Shown piece after piece: positions 11,801 through 23,026 of a stretch of DNA of 64,000 nucleotides. The translations under genes were made by a program, and so were the position numbers. Where the stretch lies: contig JASJFT010000014.1 of NCBI GenBank assembly GCA_030770425.1, forward strand, positions 310,001 to 374,000. Reading direction: 5' to 3'. Under the pieces are notes generated by a model that saw nothing but the letters and a program-made list of their open reading frames with translations, did no database searches and was not told the DNA's origin. Position 1 is the stretch's first letter. Every line of letters begins with the position of its first letter. Source of the stretch: Darksidea phi. Its lineage: Eukaryota; Ascomycota; Dothideomycetes; Pleosporales; Lentitheciaceae.

Positions 11801-14800
11801 TCTTCTAACGCCACGGTAGTACGTGTCGTAGTTGACCGCCCTTTCAAACAGTGTGTAGATGACTGGTCCAGATACCGAATGAGCCGCCGGGTCTTTGAGT
11901 AGTTTTTTGCAGGCGCCAATATCAAGCAGTCGGGCGTAACTCGCGAACATGGTCCCATCCCGTACATCAACCGCAGACTGAAGAATGACTCTACCGCTCG
12001 CGTGGCGTATAGTGGCATTCTGCTCATCAGTGCTGGTTAATTCAAATGTCCATTCAGGAGATGTTGTATCTTTTCGCATGAGAGATACATGAACTGTTCG
12101 GGACTTATCGTATCCAAGTGGTGCTTCGATTTCGAGATGTTGTAATTCAGGCGTCAGTTCTGAAACATTCGATGCAGCGCCTTGACGAGAAAGGTGAGTA
12201 GCTGTCTGGACGGCGATATCCACATATACGGATGCTGGGCAAAGCGGGATACCAAGCACTGCATGGCCTTCAACCATTCGTTTGAATGAGGACGCGCGTG
12301 TGTCGATCTTAAAGATGGCCACCTTGGAATTTGGCCCACGAAATCCTTCAAAGGAGCAATAGCACGGTTCTTGGAGTGCCTTTTCTTCGGATTTTCTCAA
12401 GTTTGCAGCACCAACATACGGCAGCCAGTGAGAAGTGGTTTCAAAAGCGTAAGGTGGAAGGTCAAGATCCTCGTACTCATCTCGGCAAGAAGCATGGAAG
12501 GGCCAGAAAGAATGCTTGTGGTTCTGTTTCCAGAGGTTAACAGTGACAGTTGCCAAACTGTGCTCCGCTCCCTGGAAATCCACCCGCTGGAAGTTGTGTC
12601 CCATGTTTGCCGATTCTCCAAGAGCACGGCGAACCATGTCAACAATGGGCGATCCGGTTCCAGCTTCTAGCCATGTGCATGGCCCCAACCGGTTCTTCAG
12701 TTTGTGTATCGCTTGAGTAAAATTTACGGGGGATCGGGTATGCATGACTATCGTATTTGCGTCCTCTACAGAAGGAAAAGACGCTTCGCCTAAGCAAGAA
12801 GCTACCGGAATTTTTGGGGCCGAGTAGACCAGTTCATCCGCCAGAGATGAGAGAGGGCCTAGGATTGACTCTGTCAGCCGCGAATGGAAGCCGTAAGGTA
12901 TATCCAGTCGTTTCAGTCTCATCATTGGCGCAGAAGGGGACCGAGTTCTCACGATTTCTTCAAGTGATTCGATCAAGGCGCTCGTTCCAACAAGCACATA
13001 ACTGGATGGGCCATTATAGCATGCGACCTCGACGCTATTCTCTGGCAATTCGGAATGCAATGCAGCCATGAGCCAGGACAGTGCGTTGGGATCCGCTTCC
13101 AGTGCAATCATGGCTCCCTTCTCAGGGCCCCAAGCCGACTCGATAATCGCTGCTCGTTCTGCTACCAACTGGAGCGCGTGATTCAATGAAAGAACTCCAG
13201 AGATGCAAAGTGCCGTGTAATGGCCAAAACTGTGACCAATCAAGGCATCGACCTTCAGGCCACAATCCAACCAGCATTTGGCGCTCGCATATTGAATGGA
13301 AAAGAGGACGCTGTGTGAAGTGATGAGATCGTGGTTATCGACCGAATAGATGGCTGGAAATATGCCTTTATAGCCAATCTTCTTCAACGTAGTATCACAA
13401 TCTACAAGGTGAGCTCGGAGTAGTCTGCAAGAGTCGACCGTCTTTCGAGATATCGTAGAGCAGTTTCCCGTCTGGCCACCGAAGGTAAGCACAACTGGGT
13501 GAGGTTTCGACGTAAGAGTTGCCGAGGGGTCCCACGAGTGTGCCACTAGAGAGGTGCCTACGTAGGAATTCAAGCTACGCTGCAGCTCATACACGTCCGC
13601 TACATCATATGCAACAACGTGCTTGAAATCCTGACTCTGCTTCCGGGAAAGATTGAAGGTAAGATGCGCTAGTAACTGGTCGTTGTAACCGAGTAGAAGG
13701 CGTGTCTCAAGCCACCCCAAAAGCCTTCTGCAGTACGCTTTCAGACTGACATCAGTTTTTGCGGATATAATAATCGGGTATCGTTCCAACTTGGCATGCA
13801 GCCTGGGGGATGGAGTGGGAGGTTGACAGATGATAAGCGCGGCATTGCAACCTCCGGCGCCGTAGTTGTTCACGCATGCAGCTTTGAAACCGGTCTTCCA
13901 TTCTTGCGGTTCTCGAAGGATCTGAATGCGGTCTTCCTCAAGAGGCCGGATCTTGGGGTTCAAGGTCTGGAAGCCGGCTTGGGGAGCAAGGACGGAGTAG
14001 CGAACCATCAGCAATGCTTTGATCAAAGAGGCAATGCCAGCAGCACCTTCGGTGTGACCGATATTGTCCTTGACGGATCCCAGGGATAGCATATCTTCCC
14101 TATCGCATGCGCCGAACACCTGACGAATGCTTTCTGCCTCGATGCAATCACCGACTTGCGTGCCGGTGCCATGCGCTTCCACAAACGTAATCTGACTACC
14201 ACGAAGTTGAGCACGGTCCAAGACCTTCTTGAAGAGCTTGACTTGCGAAGCCATACTTGGGACGTTAATGGACCCTTCGTTTCGGTTCTGGTTGATTGAG
14301 GTGGCCGTGATCACCCCATGGATGACATCGCCATGGACGAGAGCATCTTGAAGGCGCTTCAGCACAACAATGCCCGCACCCTCACCTCTACAATATCCAG
14401 ATGCCTGAGCATCAAATGCTCTTGAAGCGCCGTCTTGGTTCAGAAAACCGGCAGCATCGAGGTGCAGGAAGAACATCGGACTGGTGAGTATATTGACCCC
14501 TCCCGCGACGGCTGCGCTGCATTCTCCCAGCAGCAAAGCCGTACAGGCAGCATGGATAGCCACCATAGATGACGCACAGGCGGTATCATACGTGATTGAC
14601 GGCGCTTCCCAGCCAAAATGATGGCTGATTCGTCCACTCAGTAATCCACGCAAAGCGCCAAGGATGGAAAAGGCCCCAGGGACATTGTTCGCGATGTTAT
14701 CGTTGTAGTCTGAAGAGCCGCAGCCGATAAAACATCCAACGTCTTCTCTCGGATGACTGGGCGCAGGTTGTCCAAGCCAACCTGCAGACGCGATCGCCTG

Positions 14801-16205
14801 GTGTGTCACTTCCAGTAGAATGCGTTGCTGAGGGTCCATCGTAGCGGCTTCGCGCGGAGATTTTCCGAAGAATTTGTGGTCAAATGAGTCGACATCATCC
14901 ACGAAGTTTGCCCAATACTGCCTGTAGGAGTTTTCTTGGCCTCGGCTGAAAACATTGGATGGGATACGCTGTTCAGGGACCTTGCATACCTTGGTTTGAG
15001 CGGATTTCAAGAGCTCCCAAAATTCTCCAGGAGACGCTGCACCCGGGAACTTGCAGCCAATACCAACAACTGCAATGGCGTGTTCAGGATACTGGGCTTC
15101 CTTCTCGGTGCTTGCTTCCTGGATCAGTGTTTCGTGGGTGGACACTATCTTGACGCCCTGCTCTCTCCCTTTGGATTCGGTGATGACATTCACAGGGCCT
15201 ACCGATAGAATATAGCCTGTTGCATTCTCTGCAGTGGGTAATACTTGTGACAAGGTCAGATCCCAATTTGATGGCATGCAAAGAATCTCATCGAAAACCC
15301 AGCGAATATCCATGTTTGGCAGCGACATAGTGAACAGGCCTTTGTTCATGTTGCAGAGGCTGCAAAGTGCGTCAACCGCTTCCCTATGGACTGGATTGTG
15401 GAATCGCCCGTGGACATTGAGCGGTTTTGTAATAATACGCTGAGCGCAAAGATCCCCTTCGACCTCTGGGAGATCTGAATCGGGCGCGGTGATGGTGAAC
15501 GTTGACCTATCGGATACAATCGAAATATATGCCTTGCGGAGCCCGTTAGTCCCTGCGTGCATGTATACGAGGAATGGCGGCTGAACTCACCTCCGGGTAT
15601 CGCTCGAGGATGCGATCTATTGTGCCACGATCGCAACCCTCCCCGCATCTTGCAATTATAGATGTCATATGTCTTGGAGGGGTCGCATAGTGCCCGTCTG
15701 CATCTACCGTCGCACCGATAAGAACAGCTGTGCGTACAGCAATGGCCGCTTGGGCTAGCAGCCCCACCTCATCTTTGGCACACCCAGCAACAGCGGCGCT
15801 AAGCATACCAATACAAAGCCCTTGAAATCCTTCACGCTTAACTGCCCCTATAACTTGTGAGTGGCTTCGCTTCATCACCTCGCGCAGGTATGTTAGGTAC
15901 TCAACGACCTGACAAATGAAAGTGAGCGGCGTCAGGAGAGTGTTCGACGGAGGATTGGCGAAGTAAGGGGCTCGGTCATTCTCGATCCACTGACGTAACA
16001 TCTCGAGCAAAGTGCGACCAGGAACACGACTTAGAGCAGTGCAGGAGTCCACAAGCGGAACCCACATCGATGGAAGCTCAATGATGCTGTTGAGAAGGGG
16101 TTTAGCATGGGGATCTTGGAGCAAGCGATTTCGAATCTGAGAGAGGTAGTTGGGGTCGGGAAAGCCCATTTGAGAACCGAACGCGAGTATGGAAGGTAAG
16201 CCCAT
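8888..16205 (-). CDS. Non-reducing polyketide synthase, SAT-KS-AT-PT-ACP-CMeT-TE
   Basis: Iterative type I PKS that should build an aromatic polyketide from malonyl-CoA with C-methylation by SAM. Exons 16205-15591, 15532-8996 and 8932-8888 join in frame to 2398 residues; introns are 58 and 63 nt. The SAT domain (about 1-350) keeps the G-L-C-I-G active site. KS starts near 355, with Cys524 in DTACASS and the EAHGTGT and NIGHTEG His motifs. AT has GHSFG. PT has the H-A-V-L-G-I-P His and the A-I-D-N Asp. One ACP carries the phosphopantetheine Ser in C-I-D-S-L. CMeT has the E-I-G-A-G-T-G-G SAM site. TE has Ser2207 in GYSVGG and His2376. This order is that of 5-methylorsellinate and 3,5-dimethylorsellinate synthases, so a methylated orsellinic-type acid is the best guess. 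No key residue is missing. Confidence 0.95.
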
Positions 16206-16509
16206 TGTGATGAAACGAAATGATGGAACTCGTTGATAGTAAGCATGAAAAACTTCTTGCTACGGTCCCGAGATGCTCATATATAGAAGAAGCTATGCCC
16301 CCAGTACTTGGCACTGAAGGCCCAACTCGCACCTCATGGATGGATAGTCAACACCGCCCCAACAATACCCCTTGCACCAATTTCAAATACATTACATCGA
16401 GCACTTATCTTTCCAATGGATTCCCTTAGGTTAAAACCGGCGACTGGGGCGGTTCTAGATCGCCAGACTTGTGTGTTGGCATTCGTGTTTGCATGGGTTC
16501 GGACTGGTG
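16206..16509. promoter_or_regulatory. Upstream region of the PKS
   Basis: The stretch directly upstream of the PKS start codon, about 300 bp before the next minus-strand ORF. A TATATA sequence occurs at about 16279, some 75 bp upstream of the ATG, and could be the TATA element. No transcription-factor gene accompanies the cluster in this window. Confidence 0.35.
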
Positions 16510-16890
16510 CTACTTGCATACGGCGACATTGCCGGAGCCGTATCTTGCTCTCAAATCCTTCTCAATCTGCCTCGTAGCTCCTGTGCTGGGGTTGAAATCC
16601 GTCGTGTTCGAAGTCCCATGCATGATCATATCTCTCAGACCTTCCCAGCTTTGCTTAATTCGGACTAGGCAACAATCTCCGCTCCAAGTGCCTGAAATGG
16701 CGAAGGGCACCCGAAAATATGTTGCCCATATCACCGCTTCCGATAGCAGTGTCGCATCTGTCTTGGTGGGGGAAGCAGCATTGAGGGGATTTGAGGGCGT
16801 ATAGAAGGCGTCTGATTGGATACGTTCGTCGGGTAGCCAGAGCTCATGATTGGTCAGGACCACATGACTACCTGAGCCTTTTGTCTCCAT
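16510..16890 (-). CDS. Hypothetical protein, 126 residues, possibly a fragment
   Basis: I do not recognise this ORF. It begins M-E-T-K-G-S-G and has a composition that reads like real protein (W-A-T-Y-F-R-V-P-F-A, D-C-C-L-V-R-I-K-Q-S-W), with no signal peptide or membrane segment. It starts 3 nt after the stop of the degraded rhodopsin-like reading frame on the same strand. It could be a small cluster gene, a surviving exon, or chance. It lies 305 bp upstream of the PKS start. Confidence 0.3.
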   Translation of the reverse strand: METKGSGSHVVLTNHELWLPDERIQSDAFYTPSNPLNAASPTKTDATLLSEAVIWATYFRVPFAISGTWSGDCCLVRIKQSWEGLRDMIMHGTSNTTDFNPSTGATRQIEKDLRARYGSGNVAVCK

Positions 16891-16893
16891 CCC

Positions 16894-18125
16894 TTAAAGG
16901 CTCAATCGTCGGTAGATCCAATGAAGGCTGCTTGGGCTCATCCTCTTGGCGAAGCTATCTAGGTTTTTGACCGCCACCACTCTCATAGCTCCGTCGCCTG
17001 AGAATTTATTCCTGGTAAATCTACTACCGGAGAAGTAGGACTTAACGATTTCAGCGGCCTTGGGCCCGATAGCCTGTAGCGTTGGAATGCTGGCTGCGAT
17101 TATGATCACATTCGTTTCAGTTTTGGAGAATACACATTCCTATTCACTTCTGTAACTAAAGTAAAGCCCCGAGGCCTACGCGTACTAGATGAGAAAACAG
17201 TCGTGTCCCCTATGTTAAGAGCGAATAGATTAGCGTTGATCACAGAACTGGCCTATTTGGTGAGCTTACAAGTAAAATCATTGGCTTTCACAGCGGGTAA
17301 GCATGTGCCTTTCACGATGCAAATCTCTTCACTAAAAGTGACTTTAACTTTCAAATCTATCGTTTCTAATAGGAGAGATCTTACATCATGCCCAGTCCCA
17401 TAAGACAGAATAAGAGAAGCTTCTTCCGAAGCGACATTTGTAGATTCCGAACTAGTAAAATCGGAAATATGGCGAGGATGTACACGAAAGCGTAATAACC
17501 TAAGAGGTAATCATTAGCGATTTCCGGTTTTAACATATATCCTTAAAAATGCACGTCGCACTTACTTCCTGCAAAGAGATTCTAGTTTCCTACAACATCG
17601 GGATCCCAGCGGTTGCTCTAGTTAGTTGGATCCCAGAGAGACTGCACCGGCTGGCACTGACAGAGGATAGCCACCACCACGAAGATGATAATGATGGAGA
17701 GACTTCCTGAGACAAAAAAGAGAAACCCCCGTTACTACTTTGTGCCAGGGGTTAGCAAGCGATGAATGAGCGCTACCGAGTCTTTGTCTGTAGACATTGG
17801 AATGGCAATAAGGACATTGGAGATCCAGTATATTCAATGGCCAGTTACGTCTGACATGAAATCAGGTAGTACGTACGACGTGCACCACCATTTGCCGCAT
17901 ACACCGTGAACGTCACGGTGAAGGCTAAGACTAAAAGCTTTGGGCTAGTGATCAGCATTCGTATTGCAATGATACCCGCTAACCATATCAAAGTGATGCA
18001 TATCATCCAGTCGTCCCAGCCCACATTGTGTTGGATTTTGATAAGAATTTACATTCGCCCTAGCCAGAGATTGGCGGATATGGTGAATAGAACCCAGGAG
18101 ACACCCAGAAGCTCAGATGCCCAAC
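16894..18125 (-). pseudogene. Degraded fungal rhodopsin-domain (PTH11-like) membrane protein
   Basis: Pieces of a seven-helix fungal integral membrane protein can be read on the minus strand in family order but in different frames. They are S-W-V-L-F-T-I-S-A with H-N-V-G-W-D-D-W (near 18120-17990); V-V-V-A-I-L-C-Q-C-Q-P with L-W-D-P (near 17700-17630); F-P-I-L-L-V-R-N-L-Q-M-S-L-R-K-K (near 17480-17420); and I-I-I-A-A-S-I-P-T-L (near 17105). A TAA stop at 18051-18049 interrupts the first conserved block, and the stretch between the last two blocks has no recognisable coding. Introns could explain some frame changes but not the in-frame stop. The intact family would be a plasma-membrane receptor-like protein. 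Confidence 0.65.
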
Positions 18126-18259
18126 AACCCCACTGCCTATACAATGTTCTGTATCACATCTATCACGAATTCAGTTATAACATTCCCGTTATATTCCGTT
18201 TCTAATGCACAGAAATGTAAAGATTCGCGACATAACCTATATTGCCCTTAAGTTGTTTC

Positions 18260-19021
18260 CTAATTCCTGCCTCCAGTACCTGGGGGTGGAATGACAGTTC
18301 CTGGTTTGAAGTCCTCAACCTCGTTAACCTCGCTCGAGCCGCGCACCACGTATTCTCTCGCCAAACCTTTCAGATGTAACTCTCCAAGTTCCCTATCCTC
18401 AAAATGGAACGGACCAATATCCACAGACTTTCCGGCGTCCCAGTTGTAACGATCAAAGATATGGATTTGGTACTTCAGGGATCCTCCACCAGATGCCTTC
18501 GTAACAATTCCCGTCACGCTGTACGAAAAGCCGCCAATAGCATAATACCAATCCCAGCTCTGGTCTTTAGTAGCGTAATATGTCGACCATCCGCTAGAGA
18601 ACGTCTTGCTGCCGCTCGCCTCAGATATGGCCTTGAACGCCTCGGTGGCCTCATTCTGGGCTAAAGCCTGCGCCGCCTTACGAAACTCGGGAAGGTCCTC
18701 CATCATCGGCCCTGGAGCGACGTTGAGGTCGTCGCCGGAATTGTCCAGGTAGTGTCGCATTCCGCGCTCTGCATTTGTGAGTCCGATTTCGCCGGCGGCC
18801 GCGGCGATCGTGAAGAATTTAGCTTTCGAGAGATAGTCTTGCCATCCTGCATCTTGCGAGTTATAGGGACCAATACCGTCGCCGTCAGCAGGCTGGGGAG
18901 GATCCGTCGGCGCTCCGGGAATGGCAGGAGCTCGGAGCGAAAAGTCGGAAGGGAGTGCAACGGCACTTGTGAAGGAAAGCAGAAGTGGGAGAAGATGAAG
19001 AGTGGCTTTGAGCTGAATCAT
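18260..19021 (-). CDS. Secreted protein of unknown function
   Basis: I chose the ATG at 19021 because it gives a classic signal peptide (M-I-Q-L-K-A then L-L-P-L-L-L-S-F-T-S-A, cut near A-L-P-S) and 253 residues. An upstream in-frame ATG at 19090 would bury the signal. After a Pro-rich linker comes an Ala-rich helical region (about 60-150). A compact C-terminal domain follows, rich in Trp, Tyr and Gly, with S-W-D-W-Y-Y-A-I-G-G-F and F-D-R-Y-N-W-D, closing with L-A-R-E-Y. I recall similar C-terminal domains in bacterial secreted proteins, which would suggest an enzyme or toxin-like fold, but this is a weak memory. No catalytic residues can be assigned. Single exon with no defects. Confidence 0.75.
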   Translation of the reverse strand: MIQLKATLHLLPLLLSFTSAVALPSDFSLRAPAIPGAPTDPPQPADGDGIGPYNSQDAGWQDYLSKAKFFTIAAAAGEIGLTNAERGMRHYLDNSGDDLNVAPGPMMEDLPEFRKAAQALAQNEATEAFKAISEASGSKTFSSGWSTYYATKDQSWDWYYAIGGFSYSVTGIVTKASGGGSLKYQIHIFDRYNWDAGKSVDIGPFHFEDRELGELHLKGLAREYVVRGSSEVNEVEDFKPGTVIPPPGTGGRN

Positions 19022-19090
19022 TTTGCTGAATTGACTTTCAATGCGTAAATCTGGGAGGAAGAACTCAGGACAACTATCTGGACGCTTCAT

Positions 19091-20051
19091 TGCCGCCTGC
19101 AGCGCGCTCCTTTTTATACCGTGGCCGTGATGCTAACTTAAGATACACATATCGCATTCATCGAAAAGCATCGAGGACGGTATCTTGGCGTTTCAAATTC
19201 CTCGCGATCATCATCGTATTTCGTATTTCACCTGTTAGTACTCCGCAAAGACGAGGCTGTGGGGCTGATATTATGTAAATGGAGTACTCAGAGCTGAAAT
19301 TATTTTTTAAGCGGTTTCGGCACACGTCATCGCGAGTTCAGCTCTAGGCCCAGGGCCCCTTTATGTAAGATTATCCCCCACTGGTTAATTTCCGTTCGTA
19401 TTTTACGTTCAGGTTTAGGTCTATCGCGGTTGTGATGTGAGGAGATCCAAGGTGGCGCCAAAACTAAGGGTTTCAGTTTATTAATAACTAGTCAGGTGAT
19501 GCGAAAAAGAGGCGACGTGGCTGTGTTAATCACGTGATGGTAGCTCGTATGCATTGTCATCTTGGCGAAAATAGAAATAGATTCACCATTTCGCGTTCAT
19601 TTAGCGCAGAGGGACGTAAATGTACGGTGAATGCGAGACTTTAAAGAAAGAAAATGTAGAGCCCAGCTTTCGCCATATGATTGCCGTTTATTGCAAGTCA
19701 GCGTCCACTCCTACAATCCATAATGTTCTAAAAAAGATCGAAAGATTTTATCTCAATCTAATTGGTCATACAGCACTCGAACCCGAAGAACTTAACTGAC
19801 TATTTTCTCGCATCAGACTTCCCTGTAGGCTAAGAATTAGCTAAATATTCATTAAGGGAGTAAGGCACAGATACAACGCTTAAAGCCACGAGGGTGCGGT
19901 TTCGTTTACCTTGAAGGGTCTAATTCGGAATGTCGCTAGTAGGGTATCGCCTCACTTCATCCGGAGATTGGACCCAAAGATTCCCACTTCAGCGGGTGGT
20001 ATGTAAATCTGCAACCCTTCACATCTTAGAAGCCCTGTAACTCACTAGAAG
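19091..20051. other. Intergenic region without recognisable genes
   Basis: About 1 kb, moderately A/T-rich. It holds the probable promoter of the secreted-protein gene at its left end. Possible upstream exons of the MFS remnant were looked for around 19920-20040, but no transmembrane coding could be read. Confidence 0.5.
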
Positions 20052-20799
20052 ACAGAAGCATTTTCCTTACCGGGATGCCTTTCACTGTTGCTGTCATTCA
20101 GATCCCGTTACGCTTCCAAGCTGTCAATTCCCTCAGCCCACTTCAAGCGGGTATTCGGCTCCTTCCATATGCTGTATTGAACCCCCTTGGCTCCATAATT
20201 GCACCGTATGCGGCGAAGCGTTTCCAAATACCGCCAGTGTATATCATGTTTGTTGGAGCCATTTTTCAAGTTCTCGGCACTGGACTTCTCTCCACAGCTC
20301 CAAAGCCATTGAGTATCCCAGCCGAGACGTACATTTATGAAGGACTTGTGGGCTTTGGTACAGGAGTCAACCTCGCTTGCCTCATAGTCATGACTCCCTT
20401 CAATGTTGAAAAGAGAGACAAAGGTCCGTCATTCGCCCCAAAGATCGGATTCTTTTCCTCTCCCCTTTTTAGTGCCAGATATGAAAGCCGACAGAAAGAT
20501 TCTGGGGCCTTCTAAAAAAACGGCTGATATACGCCATAGCAGTCGCAATGTCCGCCATGGTACAGTCCCGCATGCTCGGGGGTGTACTTGGTCTCGCTAT
20601 CGTCACTACTGCACTCACCGCTTCCGTCCGCCTTAATTTGGCTTTTGCATCATTCACGCCCACGGAAATCAGCTCACTGCTGGAGAATTCACAAACATTC
20701 GTGGAGCTCCGAAGCGAGAGGGCGACCTTTGCCCGTGCAGCATTCGCAAGCAGCTATAAATTGCAGATAAAAATTACAACGGGATTTTCAGCTGCATAA
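20052..20799 (+). pseudogene. Truncated MFS drug-efflux transporter (C-terminal half only)
   Basis: Two blocks join across a 116-nt intron (20424-20539; donor after D-K, branch GCTGAT, acceptor ATAG) to give the last five or so helices of a DHA-type (14-helix) MFS exporter. The visible family motifs are I-P-L-R-F-Q...L-S-P-L-Q-A-G-I-R-L-L-P-Y, G-F-G-T-G-V-N-L, and A-M-S-A-M-V-Q-S-R-M-L-G-G-V-L-G-L. The N-terminal half with the proton-coupling motifs is absent upstream, so the gene cannot make a working pump. The intact form would export toxins, and the remnant lies 4 kb from the PKS. The 5' boundary is approximate. Confidence 0.7.
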
Positions 20800-21055
20800 A
20801 TTCTAGGAATATTGCTTCTCAGGAAGAAGAAGCAATTTGCCATCGCAAATTCTTAGCACATCTTAGGAAGAGCGGTTATCCAAGATCGGAAAAGACTTTT
20901 TCTATTTTGCTGGTATTACCACATGTAACCCTTGCACAACCCCCAACGTACAAAATAGACGAGTAAACCGAATAAATGCCTATCTGCAAATTCTAGCGTG
21001 TGATCCAAGCACAAAGACGGCGAGGCAGTTACCTTGTACGTCAATGTAAGCATTA

Positions 21056-21058
<3 letters not shown>
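20800..21058. other. Short non-coding stretch
   Basis: 3' flank of the MFS remnant, leading into the poly-A tract. Nothing recognisable. Confidence 0.4.
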
Positions 21059-21100
<42 letters not shown>

Positions 21101-21311
21101 AAAAAAAAAGAATAAGGTGTATAATGTTATAAATTTTATAAAAATCTTTTATTAATTTATTAAGATATAATAAAAATAATAAATATATAAATGGTTTTTT
21201 TTATAAATTTTNNNNNNNNNNAATATAAAAAAAATAATTAATAATAAATCTTTTTTAAAATAATTTTATTTTATTTAATATAATAAAATAATAAATACCA
21301 AAAAATAAATT

Positions 21312-21357
<46 letters not shown>
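21059..21357. repeat. A/T-only block with two poly-A tracts and an assembly gap
   Basis: Starts with 38 consecutive A (21059-21096) and ends with 42 consecutive A (21316-21357). In between the sequence is almost entirely A and T, and ten N mark a gap at 21212-21221. Either an extremely A/T-rich island or poorly resolved gap-edge sequence; genes on the two sides may not be true neighbours. Confidence 0.9.
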
Positions 21358-21359
<2 letters not shown>

Positions 21360-21510
21360 TGCTGCAGCTCAATGCTTTCGTTCGAGGCGTTCATTCGTCA
21401 AACAGGTTCAGGTGTTTTTCTACACACATGCGTACTGAGAGGCCTATTATCAACGCTCTCCAAGTACAGGATACATCACCATACGCCACCCTCGGCATTA
21501 CCCCCCTTTC

Positions 21511-21900
21511 AAGCCTTCGGCCAAATCGCAATCAGAAAAGCCCCAACAATAGCAGCAACAACAAACGGCATTTTCACAGCATATTTGATTCCCCGCTCGA
21601 ATCCAACCAAACCTACGTTCGGCCCATTGTAGTCAAAGATTCTCGCAAACCAATCCAGCTGGCAAATATTCATGAAGCCGATGTCCAGCGCAACAGCCAG
21701 GATAAAGCATTTACCACCCGTCCAGGCAATGAGTTTCGAGGTCCTAGATGCCCGCTACAGCTATTGTGCTGTCGAGAAAGATTTGCATGCCACCAAGAAC
21801 AGAAGGCAGCATGGGAGCAAAGAGGGCGCCGAATTTGGCAATAATGCCCATGAGGACGAGAATGTCGCCGGCGGCTCAGCCTGCTCATCGAGATGCACAA
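21511..21900 (-). pseudogene. Purine/xanthine permease remnant
   Basis: On the minus strand the reading G-I-I-A-K-F-G-A-L-F-A-P...L-G-G-M matches the region before the last helices of nucleobase permeases. A second frame continues with F-I-L-A-V-A-L-D-I-G-F and closes at 21511 after a last hydrophobic helix and W-P-K-A. TGA stops precede the first block (A-G-stop-A-A-G), and a TAG separates the two. An intron might explain the frame switch but not the upstream stops. The intact family imports uric acid, xanthine or uracil. Family call is moderate. Confidence 0.5.
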
Positions 21901-22040
21901 CCCGTGAGCTGGAACCACGAGCTCTTCAACAATCCCCACGATCTCCCCACTTGCGCAACCCAGTCAAATCATTAACACACGACATCGCTGACCGAGACCC
22001 TAGGCCAAACGCTACACCCCATTCCCGCGTCTTGGTTTAG

Positions 22041-22560
22041 CAAAGTGCGTTACCAACCCTCCAACCGCTCTCCCCAGCAATGAACATCCCATCTCCAAAC
22101 AACCTCGCTCAAGGTCTTCATTTCATGCACCGACCGACACCACTAGAGGTCGAGCCCAAGCACTCCCGCCCGGAAAATTACGCTCTCCGCATCGAACGTT
22201 TCGTCGTACGCAGGAAGCCCTAGCTCTTGGAACTACACATGCGCTGGATAAAAGCCACGCCCCACCCGACCTTGCCGGAGTACGACCCCTCGGCGCCAAA
22301 CCGCTTCATTGGACATGCGAGCTTGGCCCTCCGAGGTTGCACTGCTTCTAAAAGTAGAAAATTCTGGCAAAAGTACGCGAGCGACGCATTAGAATGACGA
22401 GACAAGATGGGGTCGAAGAAAAAGTACGAGAGGGAGCTGTGGTGTGGAATAGACGTAGGTGCTTACTAAGAGCAAACTTTTCTCCTTGGGATTGCCCTAG
22501 AAAAGGATATTTGGACGTAATAGGGCACTGGTAATAGCGGACATGTCGTTCCTTTACTCA
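22041..22560. other. Stretch without assignable gene
   Basis: Minus-strand reading near 22220-22405 has some protein-like composition (R-F-G-A-E-G-S-Y-S-G-K-V-G-W-G) but no recognisable family and interrupted frames. Possibly another decayed gene. Confidence 0.3.
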
Positions 22561-22818
22561 AGGACCGCCGATCAAGCTTGACTGCTGACATTTCATTTTC
22601 ACAGGCATCTCGCACCACTTTGAGTGCTTCCTACGTACCAAGGTTGCGGAGTAGCGTCGCTCCTCCTCCTTGACCGCGGCGAACTTGCGGAGAGAGAGGA
22701 TCTCGTTCCACCGATGTATCTAGAAGCAATTTTCAAGGCAGGTGTTATCTATGAGCGTTTTGGATATTGGGAGGTTGAATGTGAGAGAGAAGACTTTGCT
22801 ATGATGAGAAACTGCTAG
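22561..22818 (+). pseudogene. GNAT acetyltransferase C-terminal fragment
   Basis: Reading from 22624 gives L-P-T-Y-Q-G-C-G-V-A-S-L-L-L, the acetyl-CoA-binding motif A of GNAT enzymes, followed by M-Y-L-E-A...Y-E-R-F-G-Y-W-E-V, motif B. No upstream N-terminal half or start codon is visible. The intact enzyme would move an acetyl group from acetyl-CoA to an amine. Confidence 0.55.
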
Positions 22819-23026
22819 CGAAGAAGAGTTATTAAGGCGAATTAAAGTGAACAGATGTAACAGGGGTTTGGTGTTACGTAGAGAATAAGAAGGCAGGCAA
22901 GAAAGAAAGAGAAAGTAGGTCTCCTCCATCCTCATGACAAAAAACGCCTCAAGCAGGAAACATCATGGATATTCAAATCATCAAGAGTGCGTAACAGAAC
23001 TCAAACCGCCACCGTCAACGTCACAA

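Noticed and set aside
15346..15648. Minus-strand ORF overlapping the SAT/KS linker
   Set aside because: Shadow of the PKS spanning its first intron in another frame.
19785..19815. tRNA-like T-arm sequence (minus strand GGGTTCGAGTGCT)
   Set aside because: No matching acceptor stem, anticodon arm or B-box spacing could be found.
21059..21357. Mitochondrial DNA insertion
   Set aside because: The block is A/T-only, but no mitochondrial gene or codon pattern can be read; gap-edge sequence or an A/T island is simpler.
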